From the NCBI RefSeq assembly GCF_000014885.1, contig NC_011566.1, positions 3,763,501-3,827,500 of the forward strand: 64,000 nucleotides of DNA, written 5' to 3'. Of this stretch, positions 36,661 through 46,227 are shown one piece after another. A program made the position numbers and the translations under genes. The notes beneath the pieces were generated by a model. It saw only the letters and a list, made by a program, of their open reading frames with translations. It did not search any database and had not been told where the DNA came from. Each line of letters opens with the position of its first letter. Position 1 is the first letter of the stretch. Source of the DNA: Shewanella piezotolerans WP3. Its GTDB lineage: Bacteria; Pseudomonadota; Gammaproteobacteria; Enterobacterales; Shewanellaceae.

Positions 36661-37386
36661 CTACTTAGACTGATATTTAATCGTGCGCTCTGTTTTTAAA
36701 AGCTCTTGCCCTTGGGTAATCGCCATCACCGCTTTAGATTTAAATTCACGTCGATACAGAGTCACCACTACAAAGACACTCGCAACAATAAGCAGCAGTG
36801 GATGGAAAAACCAACAGAGCGCCGCCATGGCAAAATAATAACTTCGCAGCCCGTAATTATAGGAGTGGGCAGCTTGATCTTGTACTACTGCCATCTGCTT
36901 AGCATAGCGACGTAAATTTTCATTTAGACCGTCTTTGTCATACGGCGCAGCGCCAATCATCACATTGAGAAAACCATACTGGCGCATCGACCAAGTAAAC
37001 TGGAAAAAAGCCATTACAAAGATGAAAGTTAATACACCCAGCTTAACCTGCACCAACGCATGATTTGGATCCGCTGCGTACGGAATAGACGCTATGACGG
37101 CTTCTAAACGTTCAACTTGAGCAAATAGTGTTAACACACCGGCAAGCACTAGCATGGTTGTGCTAGCGAAAAAGGAGATGTTTCGTTCAAGGTTCGCCAG
37201 TAATGCAGCTTCACCGACTCTGATCTCTCGGCTAATTAGCTCGTACATCCAGTGAATACGATGTTGATGCAAACAGCGAGCAATACAGTTAGTCGTTTTA
37301 GCCTTGCTTTTAGCAAAACGAGCATAGCCAACCCAGCTAATAATAAAGCTCAAAATCGCTATTATATCTAACACTGAAATAGTCAT
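36661..37386 (-). CDS. DUF599 integral membrane protein
   Basis: A 241-residue protein with about four membrane helices: 4-22, 72-92, 111-131 and 185-212. The family signature is in WVGYARFAKSKAKTTNC (N terminus), RIHWMYELISREIRVGEAALLANLERNISFFAST, and FTWSMRQYGFLNVMIGAAP. Function of DUF599 is unknown. It converges on the ABC1 gene with 24 bases between their stops. Confidence 0.85.
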   Translation of the reverse strand: MTISVLDIIAILSFIISWVGYARFAKSKAKTTNCIARCLHQHRIHWMYELISREIRVGEAALLANLERNISFFASTTMLVLAGVLTLFAQVERLEAVIASIPYAADPNHALVQVKLGVLTFIFVMAFFQFTWSMRQYGFLNVMIGAAPYDKDGLNENLRRYAKQMAVVQDQAAHSYNYGLRSYYFAMAALCWFFHPLLLIVASVFVVVTLYRREFKSKAVMAITQGQELLKTERTIKYQSK

Positions 37387-37434
37387 AACACTCTCAAAGA
37401 AATTAGTTGATGTAGAGTTTACATTGGCTTCAAG

Positions 37435-37596
37435 CTAGGGTTTTAGTTTACTTTCAAGGTCTGAACTGACGATTTTTAAAGCAGCCAATGCGACTTCAGG
37501 AGCAATATTGTTGGTTTCGAAAAGAAAAATAAGGTCCACTGCTAACTTTACTTCAGCTGGCGCAGCTGCCAATCCTGATTCATTACTGTCACTCAC
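37435..37596 (-). CDS. YbaM-like small protein (DUF2496)
   Basis: A 53-residue protein if it starts at the GTG at 37596, which has a strong G-rich RBS (GGGGGG) about 6 bases upstream. An upstream ATG at 37620 has none. APAEVKLAVDLIFLFETNNI and ALAALKIVSSDLESKL match the YbaM pattern (APxxVKLAVDLIxLLE...ALxIVxxD). Function unknown; it is widespread in gammaproteobacteria. Confidence 0.75.
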   Translation of the reverse strand: MSDSNESGLAAAPAEVKLAVDLIFLFETNNIAPEVALAALKIVSSDLESKLKP

Positions 37597-37670
37597 GTAT
37601 TTACCCCCCACTAAATTCACTCAATAAATATTATCCAATCTATAGCAGTTCTATTCTAACTGGCTTTGAA

Positions 37671-37853
37671 TTAAAAAACAGGTTGGAAGGAGGATAGAGT
37701 CGCAGCTACGTTTAGCTGCTGTTGAGACAACTTAGGGTTGTTAGACAATTTAACAACGAGCTCTACGGCAGAAATATCACTATAATCATTAAAGATGAGC
37801 AAGCCTCTTAGCTTGCATAGATCTTTAATAACTAGGGCGTGTTGACCTTTCAC
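37671..37853 (-). other. Possible coding remnant truncated by the mobile repeat
   Basis: A short open frame (about 54 codons outside the repeat) encodes a plausible helical ending, ISAVELVVKLSNNPKLSQQQLN. Its 5' end runs into mobile repeat copy 2 and has no start or RBS outside it. With the repeat removed, no ATG appears upstream either. It may be a broken gene or chance; treat as weak. Confidence 0.2.
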
Positions 37854-38100
37854 GGTTGTTTTTGCCGCAGTTTATTGGCTATTTTGACAAGGCGGAGGCT
37901 ATGCCGTTTAGTTATTCTCCACAAATAGTCTACAACACAGTAAAAATAGCTAAGAAACGCGGCCCTTCGGGGTCGATTCAATGCTTCTATTACGGTGTTA
38001 TGAGCTTTTCACTTAGCCAGCTAAGCTTCATCGCTCAGGCCTTGTACTAGAAGCATTGAATTCGAACAAAAATTAAGCTCGAAAGATCAACACGCCCTAG
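37832..38100. mobile_element. Miniature inverted-repeat element, copy 2
   Basis: A 269-base copy of the element at 13620-13902, in the same orientation. Ends: GGGCGTGTTGACCTTTC and the complement of GGGCGTGTTGATCTTTC, bordered by CTAG. It is 14 bases shorter than copy 1 near the right end and otherwise nearly identical. The right CTAG supplies the TAG stop of the GGDEF-EAL gene. Confidence 0.82.
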
Positions 38101-40331
38101 TGTTTCGTTAATACTTCAAGCAATGCTGTCTTTTCGAGTGGTTTATGGAAGAAATAGCCTTGAATACTGTCGACCTCTTTTTCACTGACAAAAGCTAATT
38201 GTAGATGGCTTTCGACACCTTCAACCGTAACATCTAAATTCAAAGCCCGACTTAACGCTACCACTGCAGAAACTAAAGCCGCCTGCTTTTTATCGTTAAC
38301 ATCTCTAATGAAGCTTTTGTCTATCTTAATAATATCTACAGGAAATTCACTTAAATAGGATAAAGATGAATAACCCGTACCAAAATCATCAATGGCGATT
38401 TTGATCCCAAGCTTTCGCAATTGGCTTAGAGAATTAATTAAATGCACTTGTTCCTTCATCAGCAATGACTCAGTGATTTCCAAGGTTAGTCTATGGAAAG
38501 GGAACCCTGTTGAGCAAATTTTAGTTGCTGTTTCAGTTATTGAATTTATCAGGCAGTCTTGTAAATTATGGGACCAAAACTCAAATGTAGAGACATTAAT
38601 AGACATACCAATATCCAGTTCTAACGCTTGAAATTCTAGTAAGGTTTTCATTGCTTCAACACGTACCCAACGCCCTAACTCAATGATTAAACCACTGGCT
38701 TCTGCAGCTGAAATAAACTCGTCAGGTCGGACTAACCGGCCATCATGTCGCCAACGAATGAGTGCTTCGACATGGCGGATTCGATGTTGTTTGGCACACA
38801 CTATGGGTTGGTAGTGCAATTCAAATGCATCATTTTCAATCGCCAACTTCAGCGCATTCGTTAACTTTGCCGTCCGCTCTGCATCCGATTGCATCTGATC
38901 ATTAAAAAAGTGAAACTGATTTCGCCCCTGCTCTTTGGCACAGAACAGCGCTTGGTCAGCGCAGTTCAACAGCTGCTCTAAGCTACATGCATCTTGGGGA
39001 AAGCGACTAATACCAGCGCTTAATCGAGTAAACACCCGCTGATGAGAATCTAATAAATACTCTTGTGAAATGACTTGATTGAGTTGTTGAACTAACTTTG
39101 ATAACACCTCTGAGCACACTTCATCAGGAATAATGAGTGCAAACTCATCTCCACCGAGACGCCCCAAAATGTCATTCGGTCCCATGCAGCCTTTAATTCT
39201 TTCAGCGACTTGAATAAGGACTTCATCTCCGAGCTTGTGACCTAAGCTGTCATTGATCTGTTTAAAATTATCCAAATCCATCAGGATAAAGCTGAAGCAA
39301 GCATTTGGATTCAGTTTTGACATATTGATCTGTTGTTCAATTTTCTCAAACAGATATGGGCGATTAACTAATTGGGTTAACGGATCAAACTTTGCTTGAT
39401 AATGAATAATTTCAGCAGCTGATTTCTTATCAGTAATATCAGCGAAAATCCAAGCGTAAGAATATTCAGTCTCGCCTGTATCTTTAAATGCAGTAACATT
39501 CACATCGGCGCAAAACATAGTATTATCAGCTCGGCGGCCTAATAGCTCACCTTGCCATGTATTACCTGATTTTATCTGCTGAAACAGATGAACCAGTTCT
39601 TTCTCTGACGATTCACCAAAGACAAGCTGTGGCGCAAACTCAGAAAGTTCAGATTGAGTGGAACCAAGTGTATTAAAAAATGAAGGATTGGCATCGATTA
39701 CCGTACCGTTTGCATCGGTAATTAAAATCGCTAACGGCATTTGCTTAAAAATCCCGCCACATAAACGTTGAAATCTAGATGAGCGATCGCGTTCAATAGC
39801 TAAACTTGCAAGCAGCGCTGCCTCAGAGATCAGCTCCAAATCATCCAAGCTTGGACTTTTCACCTCGCTGTAATACATCGCAAATGTACCTAATACCCGA
39901 CCGTCGGCTCCAATAATAGGCTCAGACCAGCAGGACTTTAAACCTACAGATAGTGGTAACTCCCTATAAAGAACCCAGTTATCATGGGTCGCAATATCTT
40001 CAACAATAACCCGTTGTCCAAAAAATGCAGCCGCACCGCAGGAGCCCACATTAGGCCCAATTTCAATACCATGAATAGCATTATTATAATGTTCTGAAAT
40101 ATTGGGAGCCGCCGCTTTAAGTAGCCGTTTCCCATCAGCACTGAGTAATAATATTGACCCCTTACTACCGATTTTCTTCTCTTCAATTAGACGTACAATT
40201 GCGTGTAGGACGGTTTTTAATGGCGACTCACCGACCAACATAGCTAAGATGGCAGCATAGCGTTTTGCACTAATTGCAGATGTTTTGATAGGGCTAGGAT
40301 CGTATTCATTCTTGGTACTATGAGCGTTCAT
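38097..40331 (-). CDS. GAF-PAS-GGDEF-EAL cyclic di-GMP signalling protein
   Basis: A 744-residue cytoplasmic protein. A GAF domain (about 25-175, LLSADGKRLLKAAAPNISEHY, EPIIGADGRVLGTFAMY) precedes a PAS domain (about 185-300), a GGDEF domain (RLGGDEFALII near 390) and an EAL domain (HVEALIRWRHDG near 520, then IAIDDFGTGYSSLSYL and VTVEGVES). The position for the RxxD inhibitory site reads GPND, so it is absent. Both active-site motifs look intact; the EAL motif set favours phosphodiesterase activity. The stop TAG lies inside the CTAG border of the mobile repeat; the reading frame would end at the same place without it. Confidence 0.93.
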   Translation of the reverse strand: MNAHSTKNEYDPSPIKTSAISAKRYAAILAMLVGESPLKTVLHAIVRLIEEKKIGSKGSILLLSADGKRLLKAAAPNISEHYNNAIHGIEIGPNVGSCGAAAFFGQRVIVEDIATHDNWVLYRELPLSVGLKSCWSEPIIGADGRVLGTFAMYYSEVKSPSLDDLELISEAALLASLAIERDRSSRFQRLCGGIFKQMPLAILITDANGTVIDANPSFFNTLGSTQSELSEFAPQLVFGESSEKELVHLFQQIKSGNTWQGELLGRRADNTMFCADVNVTAFKDTGETEYSYAWIFADITDKKSAAEIIHYQAKFDPLTQLVNRPYLFEKIEQQINMSKLNPNACFSFILMDLDNFKQINDSLGHKLGDEVLIQVAERIKGCMGPNDILGRLGGDEFALIIPDEVCSEVLSKLVQQLNQVISQEYLLDSHQRVFTRLSAGISRFPQDACSLEQLLNCADQALFCAKEQGRNQFHFFNDQMQSDAERTAKLTNALKLAIENDAFELHYQPIVCAKQHRIRHVEALIRWRHDGRLVRPDEFISAAEASGLIIELGRWVRVEAMKTLLEFQALELDIGMSINVSTFEFWSHNLQDCLINSITETATKICSTGFPFHRLTLEITESLLMKEQVHLINSLSQLRKLGIKIAIDDFGTGYSSLSYLSEFPVDIIKIDKSFIRDVNDKKQAALVSAVVALSRALNLDVTVEGVESHLQLAFVSEKEVDSIQGYFFHKPLEKTALLEVLTKH

Positions 40332-40705
40332 TTTTATTAGTATGCTCTACAGATAATTCAAAAATTATGAGTTTATTTTACTCAATAGCTAACATCTTAC
40401 AATCAGTAAACCGTTACTTCTCCAAAAATCAGATAAAACCCTTTGCATATTGCATACAAAGATATTATGCGTTAATTATTTGTAATAATTCAGGATAGTT
40501 AACTAGCCCATTTTGGAGTATTTAACCACATAGTCTCTACGAGGAGTTATTGACTAGCTACAAATGCTAAAAATATTCAAATTAAATAGGAATCGTTCAA
40601 TCTTTTGGATTGTCGGAGATAACAGCTTTCCCTTCCACATTGGCTTTGGCATAGATATACTCGACCTATATAAACACGAGTCGTCACTATTTAAGGTAAG
40701 CCCAA
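40332..40705. other. Non-coding gap with one weak small ORF
   Basis: 374 AT-rich bases between the divergent GGDEF-EAL gene and a small zinc-ribbon gene. A 57-codon frame from ATG 40564 to TGA 40737 overlaps the next gene's start in another phase; it has no RBS and is probably chance. No repeat or operator was recognised. Confidence 0.35.
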
Positions 40706-40933
40706 ATGGCAAAGATGGATTTCTCAGTAATCAATGACACCACCACTAAATCTTTTAATGAGCAAAAAAACCTTATTAAGCGAGTTTTTAAAGGAAACAC
40801 CGTACTTTGCCCTGTATGCAAGCAAGCACTAGAGATGAAATTACCGACGAAAGATCAGCAAGAGACAATCTCCGGGATCCGCTGCAAGAAAGGTTGCACA
40901 GATATTGAGCTAGATATGGAATTAGTTCTATAA
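40706..40933 (+). CDS. Small CxxC protein, likely zinc ribbon
   Basis: A 75-residue soluble protein. Cysteines in LCPVCKQALEM and GIRCKKGCTDIELD form a CxxC...CxxxC set that could bind one zinc. The start is preceded by GGTAAG about 5 bases upstream. The family is not recognised. It is a single gene, with the outer-membrane protein gene converging from the right. Confidence 0.65.
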   Translation: MAKMDFSVINDTTTKSFNEQKNLIKRVFKGNTVLCPVCKQALEMKLPTKDQQETISGIRCKKGCTDIELDMELVL

Positions 40934-41023
40934 GGTATAAATTCTAGCTTTTGACAGGCTGCTTATGTTTGGTTTTATTTTCAGAGCTAAAAGCAGCCAA
41001 TGCGTAAAAGACGTTTAACTGTA

Positions 41024-41794
41024 CTAAAATTGATAGGTTATACCCAAGCCAAAGCCACTTGAAGCCATATCAAATATAAAATCATTATCTTTATAATCAA
41101 CGTCTAAATACCTAAAACTGTATTTTAATGCCCAGTTTTCTGAGAGATCTTGGTTCATGGTTAGGTTCACTCCCCATGAAAAATCTGAGCCTATGCCGAA
41201 ACCACCGACGTCGGCGCGACTAATAAGGTAAAACCCTTCACTAAAGCTCCACTTATTCTTAATGCCTATTAACGGATCATACCAATCATCGCCAAAGCTT
41301 GGCTCTCTATTCAACTCAAAAAAACGAACTTCTAGTGTATTACTGATGTCGATAGCGCGCGCACCAGCATAAACATACCATTGATTGTTCGTTGCATTCG
41401 AGAAGCGGTAAGCCGCTACGATATCGAGCATCTTTTGTTTAGCAGTCAGTTCGGCCGAAGCAAAGTCTGTTTTGGTCTCATGTTTGAGCTTCATATAAAC
41501 TAAGTCTAACCAAAATTGCCAGTCAGCTTTATTCGCTTGAAAGTTAAGCAGTGCAGCGCCATCTAGGTTTTCAAAAATTTCGCTAAAGGACATATCCATA
41601 TCAACAACAATTGGGATACCGTTTTCGTCGATATAACCAGTTTGACCTTGCTGATTAACAAGCCAAAGGTAGGGAGAGATTTCAAACTCCCAAGTTGCAG
41701 CTTTTACACTTTGGCTTACTAATAACAAAGATGCGAATAAGCATGACAATAACCAATTGAAATTTTTCGATTTAGAGATGTGAGGCATAGGCAT
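41024..41794 (-). CDS. Outer-membrane beta-barrel protein, function unknown
   Basis: A 256-residue exported protein. The signal peptide is at about 11-33 (FNWLLSCLFASLLLVSQSVKAATW). Alternating hydrophobic strands (WEFEISPYLWLVNQQG, WQFWLDLVYMKLKHE, QWYVYAGARAIDISN, WALKYSFRYLDVDYKDN) and a C-terminal Phe (LGITYQF) mark a barrel of about 10-12 strands. It resembles OmpW/opacity-type small barrels, but is not firmly assigned. Confidence 0.8.
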   Translation of the reverse strand: MPMPHISKSKNFNWLLSCLFASLLLVSQSVKAATWEFEISPYLWLVNQQGQTGYIDENGIPIVVDMDMSFSEIFENLDGAALLNFQANKADWQFWLDLVYMKLKHETKTDFASAELTAKQKMLDIVAAYRFSNATNNQWYVYAGARAIDISNTLEVRFFELNREPSFGDDWYDPLIGIKNKWSFSEGFYLISRADVGGFGIGSDFSWGVNLTMNQDLSENWALKYSFRYLDVDYKDNDFIFDMASSGFGLGITYQF

Positions 41795-42046
41795 TCCGTT
41801 CCCATTGATTCAGTAAACAATGACAAGCCAATACCAATTTGACCATTCCCAGTTAAATGCGTTCTGGTACGGTGCTTAAGGTTATGAATCATCACTATAA
41901 ATTAGCTAACAGTAAGCGTAGTTGAAATTCAATGGATTACCTAAAATAGATCTGATTGATTGCAGGAATAACTCAATGCCATTGAGTTATTCAGTGTATG
42001 AGCTTCGATAGGCAATCATGTTGTAGACAAAAGTAATTGCGACAAG

Positions 42047-42823
42047 TTAAGGAGCGCGTTTGACTCTACCGTTAACCGTTACCGCAGTGTTAATACTCAG
42101 CAATAGCGAACTTGATACTGAAACCGTTAAAGTGACAAAAATAGCGACTAAAATAACAATTTGATACTTGATCGCGATCAACGGAGCGACACCGCCTAAA
42201 ATCTGTCCCGTCATCATACCAGGTAAAGTCACTAATCCAGTCGTAGCCATTGAAGCCAAAATAGGGGCAAAAGATTGCTGCATTGCAGTTCTAATAAAGG
42301 GCAGCGATGCTTGGTAGCTGCTCGCTCCAAGCGCAAGTGCGCCCTCATATTCAGCCTTCCTATCTTCAAAAGCACCGAACAATCGCTGTAAAGCCACAAT
42401 ATTGCCGCTTAAGCAGTTCCCCAATAACATTCCCGCTGTCGGTATCAAGTATTGAGCACTATATAGAGGTTCTGGAGATAACAGATAGACAATCATCAAC
42501 CATAATACCGGAAACAAGCCTAAAGACAGCCCAATAAGCACAGGTAAATAGAGAAGTCGTCGAGACAATTTTGCTTTACTTATAATGGCACTTGCGCCAA
42601 TTAGCAGCATCAAAGTTAACCACAATAGATTAACTGTTAGACTATTTAACTCAAATAAGTATTGCAGGTAGACGCCAACCAAAATGAGTTGAACCAACAT
42701 ACGTATGATCGCATGGAGCATATCTCTATTCAGGCCGAGTTCAAAGTAGCGACTAATTCCAAACGGGATCAGTAAAATAATCATAAAGCCTGCTAACTGC
42801 CACCAGCTAATATCCATCACCAT
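42047..42823 (-). CDS. FetB/YbbM-like ABC transporter permease (UPF0014)
   Basis: A 258-residue protein with about seven membrane helices. Family motifs: LNRDMLHAIIRMLVQLILVG near the N terminus, AGMLLGNCLSGNIVAL, LALGASSYQASLPFIRTAMQQSFAPILASMATTGLVTLPGMMTGQILGG. In E. coli FetB pairs with the ATPase FetA in iron or oxidative-stress-related export. No fetA is adjacent: the neighbour is peptidase T, divergent. The ATPase must lie elsewhere or the permease works alone. Confidence 0.85.
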   Translation of the reverse strand: MVMDISWWQLAGFMIILLIPFGISRYFELGLNRDMLHAIIRMLVQLILVGVYLQYLFELNSLTVNLLWLTLMLLIGASAIISKAKLSRRLLYLPVLIGLSLGLFPVLWLMIVYLLSPEPLYSAQYLIPTAGMLLGNCLSGNIVALQRLFGAFEDRKAEYEGALALGASSYQASLPFIRTAMQQSFAPILASMATTGLVTLPGMMTGQILGGVAPLIAIKYQIVILVAIFVTLTVSVSSSLLLSINTAVTVNGRVKRAP

Positions 42824-43140
42824 TGCTCTTTAACGCTAAATTCGATAACTAGGCAATATAATCATAATTGCTGTGGAAATCTCATTTTTTGCAAGAAACA
42901 TTCAAAGCAATGACCAGCCTAGACCTCCCCTTGATTAATGGCGTTGGCATTGAAAGTTATCAAATTAAACAATCGATTAACTCAATGATAAAAATACCAA
43001 ATAGACAGGGAAGTTTGATGACTAAACAAAAGTGGCTCTTTATTTAACACTTGGATTAAACAAAACTTGATCAATATCTAATGATTTCATTTTCCACCTT
43101 GATAGACTCAGGCCACTTTTCGTTATTAGAAAACTTGAAT

Positions 43141-44385
43141 ATGAAGCAATATCTACGTGAGCGTTTCCTCAAATATGTCGGCTTTAACACTCAGTCTGAC
43201 GGAGAACATCACAGCGTCCCGAGTACTCATAACCAGTTTGTATTTGCCCAATTCCTGCGACAAGAACTGGTCAGTTTAGGCTTTGATGAAGTACAACTTT
43301 CAGATAAGGGCTACTTAACAGCAACGGTTCCAGCAACAATCAACGATGTGCCTTGCATTGGATTTATCGCTCATTTAGATACCGCACCAGATTACAGTAG
43401 TGATGGAGTTTCACCGCAGATAATTGAAAACTACAATGGTCAAGCGATAGCTTTGGGTTTAGAAGAGACGTTGTCTCCTGAACAATTTGAAAGCCTGCAT
43501 CAATATGTTGGGCAAACGCTAATTACGACCGATGGTACAACCTTGCTCGGCGCAGACGATAAAGCGGGAATTACAGAAATTATCACCGCTTTGCATCACT
43601 TAATCACTCACCCTGAGATCCCTCACGGTAAAGTTAGACTTTGCTTTACGCCTGATGAAGAGATTGGCCGCGGAGCAGACCACTTTGACGTCGAAAGTTT
43701 TGGTGCTAGCTGGGCGTATACTGTCGACGGTGGACAAGTTGGCGAACTCGAATACGAGAACTTCAATGCAGCTACAGCAGTAATAACTGCAATAGGCAAT
43801 AACTGCCATCCAGGCAGTGCATTCGGCGTCATGATCAACGCTCAAACTATGGCGGCGCGCTTCCATGCAAAAATGCCGTTAAAAGATACCCCTGAGTTTA
43901 GTTGCGATTATGATGGATTTTTTCATCTTATAGGGATGGAAGGTGTCACAGAAAAAGCAACGCTCACTTACATTATTCGTGATTTTGATTTAACACTGTT
44001 TGAACAAAGAAAACGCTGGTTAGTAGATCTAGTTGAGAAATACAATAGTGAGCTAAAAATAGGTAAGCTTTCTATCGTACTTGACGATTCCTATCTGAAT
44101 ATGAAGCAGCAGATTCTGCCGCACCCACATATTATCGATATTGCTAAACAGGCGATGCACAACTTGGACATCACTCCGATCGTGAAACCAATTAGGGGAG
44201 GCACTGACGGCGCACGTCTTTCCTATATGGGACTTCCCTGTCCGAATATCTTCACCGGTGGACATAACTTCCACGGTAAACATGAGTATGTATGTCTTGA
44301 GTCTATGGAAAAAGCGACGCTTACCATAATTGAGATAGCGAAATTAACAGCCGCAGAACATGTAAAAATCCAACCCCAACAATAA
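43141..44385 (+). CDS. pepT: Peptidase T (tripeptide aminopeptidase)
   Basis: About 414 residues from the ATG at 43141 (MKQYLRERFLKYVGFNTQSDG), which aligns with known PepT starts; an ATG 20 codons earlier gives a non-homologous extension. Metal and catalytic motifs: FIAHLDTAPD, TLLGADDKAGI, FTPDEEIGRGADHFD, VDGGQVGELEYENFNAA, and PIRGGTDGARLSYMGLPCPNIFTGG. It is a cytoplasmic zinc M20B enzyme that releases N-terminal residues from tripeptides. The gene stands alone. Confidence 0.95.
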   Translation: MKQYLRERFLKYVGFNTQSDGEHHSVPSTHNQFVFAQFLRQELVSLGFDEVQLSDKGYLTATVPATINDVPCIGFIAHLDTAPDYSSDGVSPQIIENYNGQAIALGLEETLSPEQFESLHQYVGQTLITTDGTTLLGADDKAGITEIITALHHLITHPEIPHGKVRLCFTPDEEIGRGADHFDVESFGASWAYTVDGGQVGELEYENFNAATAVITAIGNNCHPGSAFGVMINAQTMAARFHAKMPLKDTPEFSCDYDGFFHLIGMEGVTEKATLTYIIRDFDLTLFEQRKRWLVDLVEKYNSELKIGKLSIVLDDSYLNMKQQILPHPHIIDIAKQAMHNLDITPIVKPIRGGTDGARLSYMGLPCPNIFTGGHNFHGKHEYVCLESMEKATLTIIEIAKLTAAEHVKIQPQQ

Positions 44386-44404
44386 ACGACTTATGCCAGC
44401 AAAT

Positions 44405-44437
44405 ACATGTCGATTTTTACTCATAAAATCGGCATGT
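44405..44437 (+). terminator. Possible terminator after pepT
   Basis: A 13-bp stem with one G-T pair (ACATGTCGATTTT with AAAATCGGCATGT) begins 20 bases after the pepT stop. There is no T run after it, so function as a terminator is uncertain. Confidence 0.4.
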
Positions 44438-44571
44438 AACTGTCATTCACGCAGCCTTCAATTGATACAAACGACCACATGCAAGCAGTTCATTTATGAT
44501 AGAAAGGATGTAAATCGACTCTGTTTGCATCTACAATATTTACAACCTATTTAGATAAAAGAAAGCCATTT

Positions 44572-45285
44572 ATGAATGCAGCTATTATCGGCGCTACGGG
44601 TTTAATTGGTCAGCAACTGCTGCAAAAGCTGATAGACTCTACTGCCTACAACAAAATTTATATGTTAGGCCGCCGCCAAGCTCGCTATCAGCCCTCTAGT
44701 ACCACTGAGGTTATATTCATCGCTTGCCATCTAGACCAGCTCACCACACTTTCATTACCCGAAAACATTGATCAAGCTTTTTGCTGCTTGGGTACCACAA
44801 TCAAACAAGCCGGAAGTCAAGATGCATTCATTGCCGTCGATAGAACAGCCGTAATTGATTTTGTACGCTTATGTCAGGCAAGAGCCAATTTTATCGTGAC
44901 TGCTCTCGGCGCTAATTCTCAATCAAGCACTTTCTATAACCGAGTGAAAGGAGAGACTGAAGCCGCATTAGAATCAATGTTAACAAGCCATTTGCAGGCA
45001 AATAATACGATAGCCAAGCTGGTATTTTTCCAGCCAAGTCTGCTTATTGGTGAACGTACTGAACGGCGTCCGCTCGAATCTTTCGGGCAAACAATTTTTA
45101 ATCTTATTTCGCCGCTATTTATCGGACCACTGAAACGTTATCAGCCAATTGCGGCTGACAAGGTTGCCGCAGCAATGCTGAACCGAGCTCTCGGTTCACG
45201 CCCACGCTCCAATGAATCTAAGCATCAGTCAATAAACACAGCAGAGCCAGGAGTCATTAGGGTAAATAATGAAGATATGCTGTGA
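44572..45285 (+). CDS. NAD(P)-binding Rossmann-fold oxidoreductase (HTATIP2-like)
   Basis: A 237-residue protein with the nucleotide-binding start AAIIGATGLIGQQLLQKL, an atypical short-chain reductase. LGRRQARY, AFCCLGTTIKQAG and NFIVTALGANSQSSTFYNRVKGETEAAL contain the YxxxK-like catalytic pair. FFQPSLLIGERTERRPLE is typical of the HTATIP2/CC3 group. The substrate is unknown. It is followed after 78 bases by the TrmK-like gene in the same direction. Confidence 0.85.
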   Translation: MNAAIIGATGLIGQQLLQKLIDSTAYNKIYMLGRRQARYQPSSTTEVIFIACHLDQLTTLSLPENIDQAFCCLGTTIKQAGSQDAFIAVDRTAVIDFVRLCQARANFIVTALGANSQSSTFYNRVKGETEAALESMLTSHLQANNTIAKLVFFQPSLLIGERTERRPLESFGQTIFNLISPLFIGPLKRYQPIAADKVAAAMLNRALGSRPRSNESKHQSINTAEPGVIRVNNEDML

Positions 45286-45363
45286 TTTCCCAAATTAAGG
45301 GTATATATCGTTAGAAGATAGATTAGAATGCCTCCTCTTTTTAATTGAACGTCACAACTGCAG

Positions 45364-46080
45364 ATGAAGATAAGTCAGCGCTTAAAATTGATAGAATCGA
45401 TGGTTATCAACCGCTACGACCATATTTGGGATTGTTGCTGTGATCATGGGCTATTAGGCGCCAAGCTGCTAGATAATCATCGTGCTTTAGTGGTTCACTT
45501 TGTTGATGTTGTTCCCGATTTAATGCGCAGTGTTGGCGAGAAGCTTGAACGTTATTACCCCTTAGCCCAAGGCGAGCAGCCACGCTGGCAAGTGCACTGT
45601 TTAGATGCCGCCTTATTGCCATTAGCCAGTAAAGATAAAAGTCAGCTGATCATCATTGCCGGAGTGGGTGGCGAGCTGTTAATCAGTCTAGTAAACGCTA
45701 TCTTAGCTGCTCACCCACAACACAAGCTTGAGTTCATTTTATGCCCAGTCCAGCATACTTTTGAAGTACGCAAGGCACTCTCACAGCTAAACCTAGGTCT
45801 AATCGATGAAAACTTACTGGAAGAAAATAGTCGTTTCTATGAAGTGTTGCATGTATCAACATTCTCTCAGCAGCAAGTGTCGCTGGTAGGTAACAAAATG
45901 TGGGATTTAACTCGCTCGCTCGATCAGCGCTATCTGCAGAAAACGTTATCTCATTATCAACGTATTGAAGCGGGCTTACAGTGCAAACCTATAAACTCCC
46001 AAAGCGATGTTTCGGCAAAAGACGTATCAAGGATCATTAAGTCATATCAAGCATTAACAACCTTAAGAAATAAGTTTTGA
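45364..46080 (+). CDS. TrmK-like tRNA (adenine-N1) methyltransferase
   Basis: A 238-residue SAM-dependent methyltransferase. RLKLIESMVINRYDHIWDCCCDHGLLGAKLL holds the SAM-binding motif with DHG, and IIIAGVGGELLISLV and FILCPVQHTFEVRKAL match the TrmK/YqfN pattern (GMGG, Q/P motif). TrmK methylates A22 of certain tRNAs in Gram-positive bacteria; here the substrate is inferred only. It lacks the C-terminal coiled coil size of long homologues but is complete. Confidence 0.82.
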   Translation: MKISQRLKLIESMVINRYDHIWDCCCDHGLLGAKLLDNHRALVVHFVDVVPDLMRSVGEKLERYYPLAQGEQPRWQVHCLDAALLPLASKDKSQLIIIAGVGGELLISLVNAILAAHPQHKLEFILCPVQHTFEVRKALSQLNLGLIDENLLEENSRFYEVLHVSTFSQQQVSLVGNKMWDLTRSLDQRYLQKTLSHYQRIEAGLQCKPINSQSDVSAKDVSRIIKSYQALTTLRNKF

Positions 46081-46227
46081 GGATAAGCGGCAAACTATAG
46101 ACTAGTTAGCTTTTACACCAATAGCTCAACATCCATCAATGGTATCGAGTACAATCGGCAGCCAACCGCTTTTGAAACCGTTAATAGCACAATCTGGTTA
46201 TCGACAAACAATAGGCCTATTTATATT

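Noticed and set aside
37671..37853. Possible gene truncated by the mobile repeat
   Set aside because: Without the repeat there is still no start codon or RBS upstream, so a truncated gene cannot be shown; kept as a low-confidence remnant.
40564..40737. 57-codon frame before the small CxxC protein gene
   Set aside because: No RBS, overlaps the real gene start, and has no recognisable feature; listed only as a weak possibility in the gap entry.
41832..41860. ATACCAATTTGACCATTC, resembling the end of the TACCAATT repeat family
   Set aside because: Only a short match with no second end or inverted partner; too little to call a repeat.
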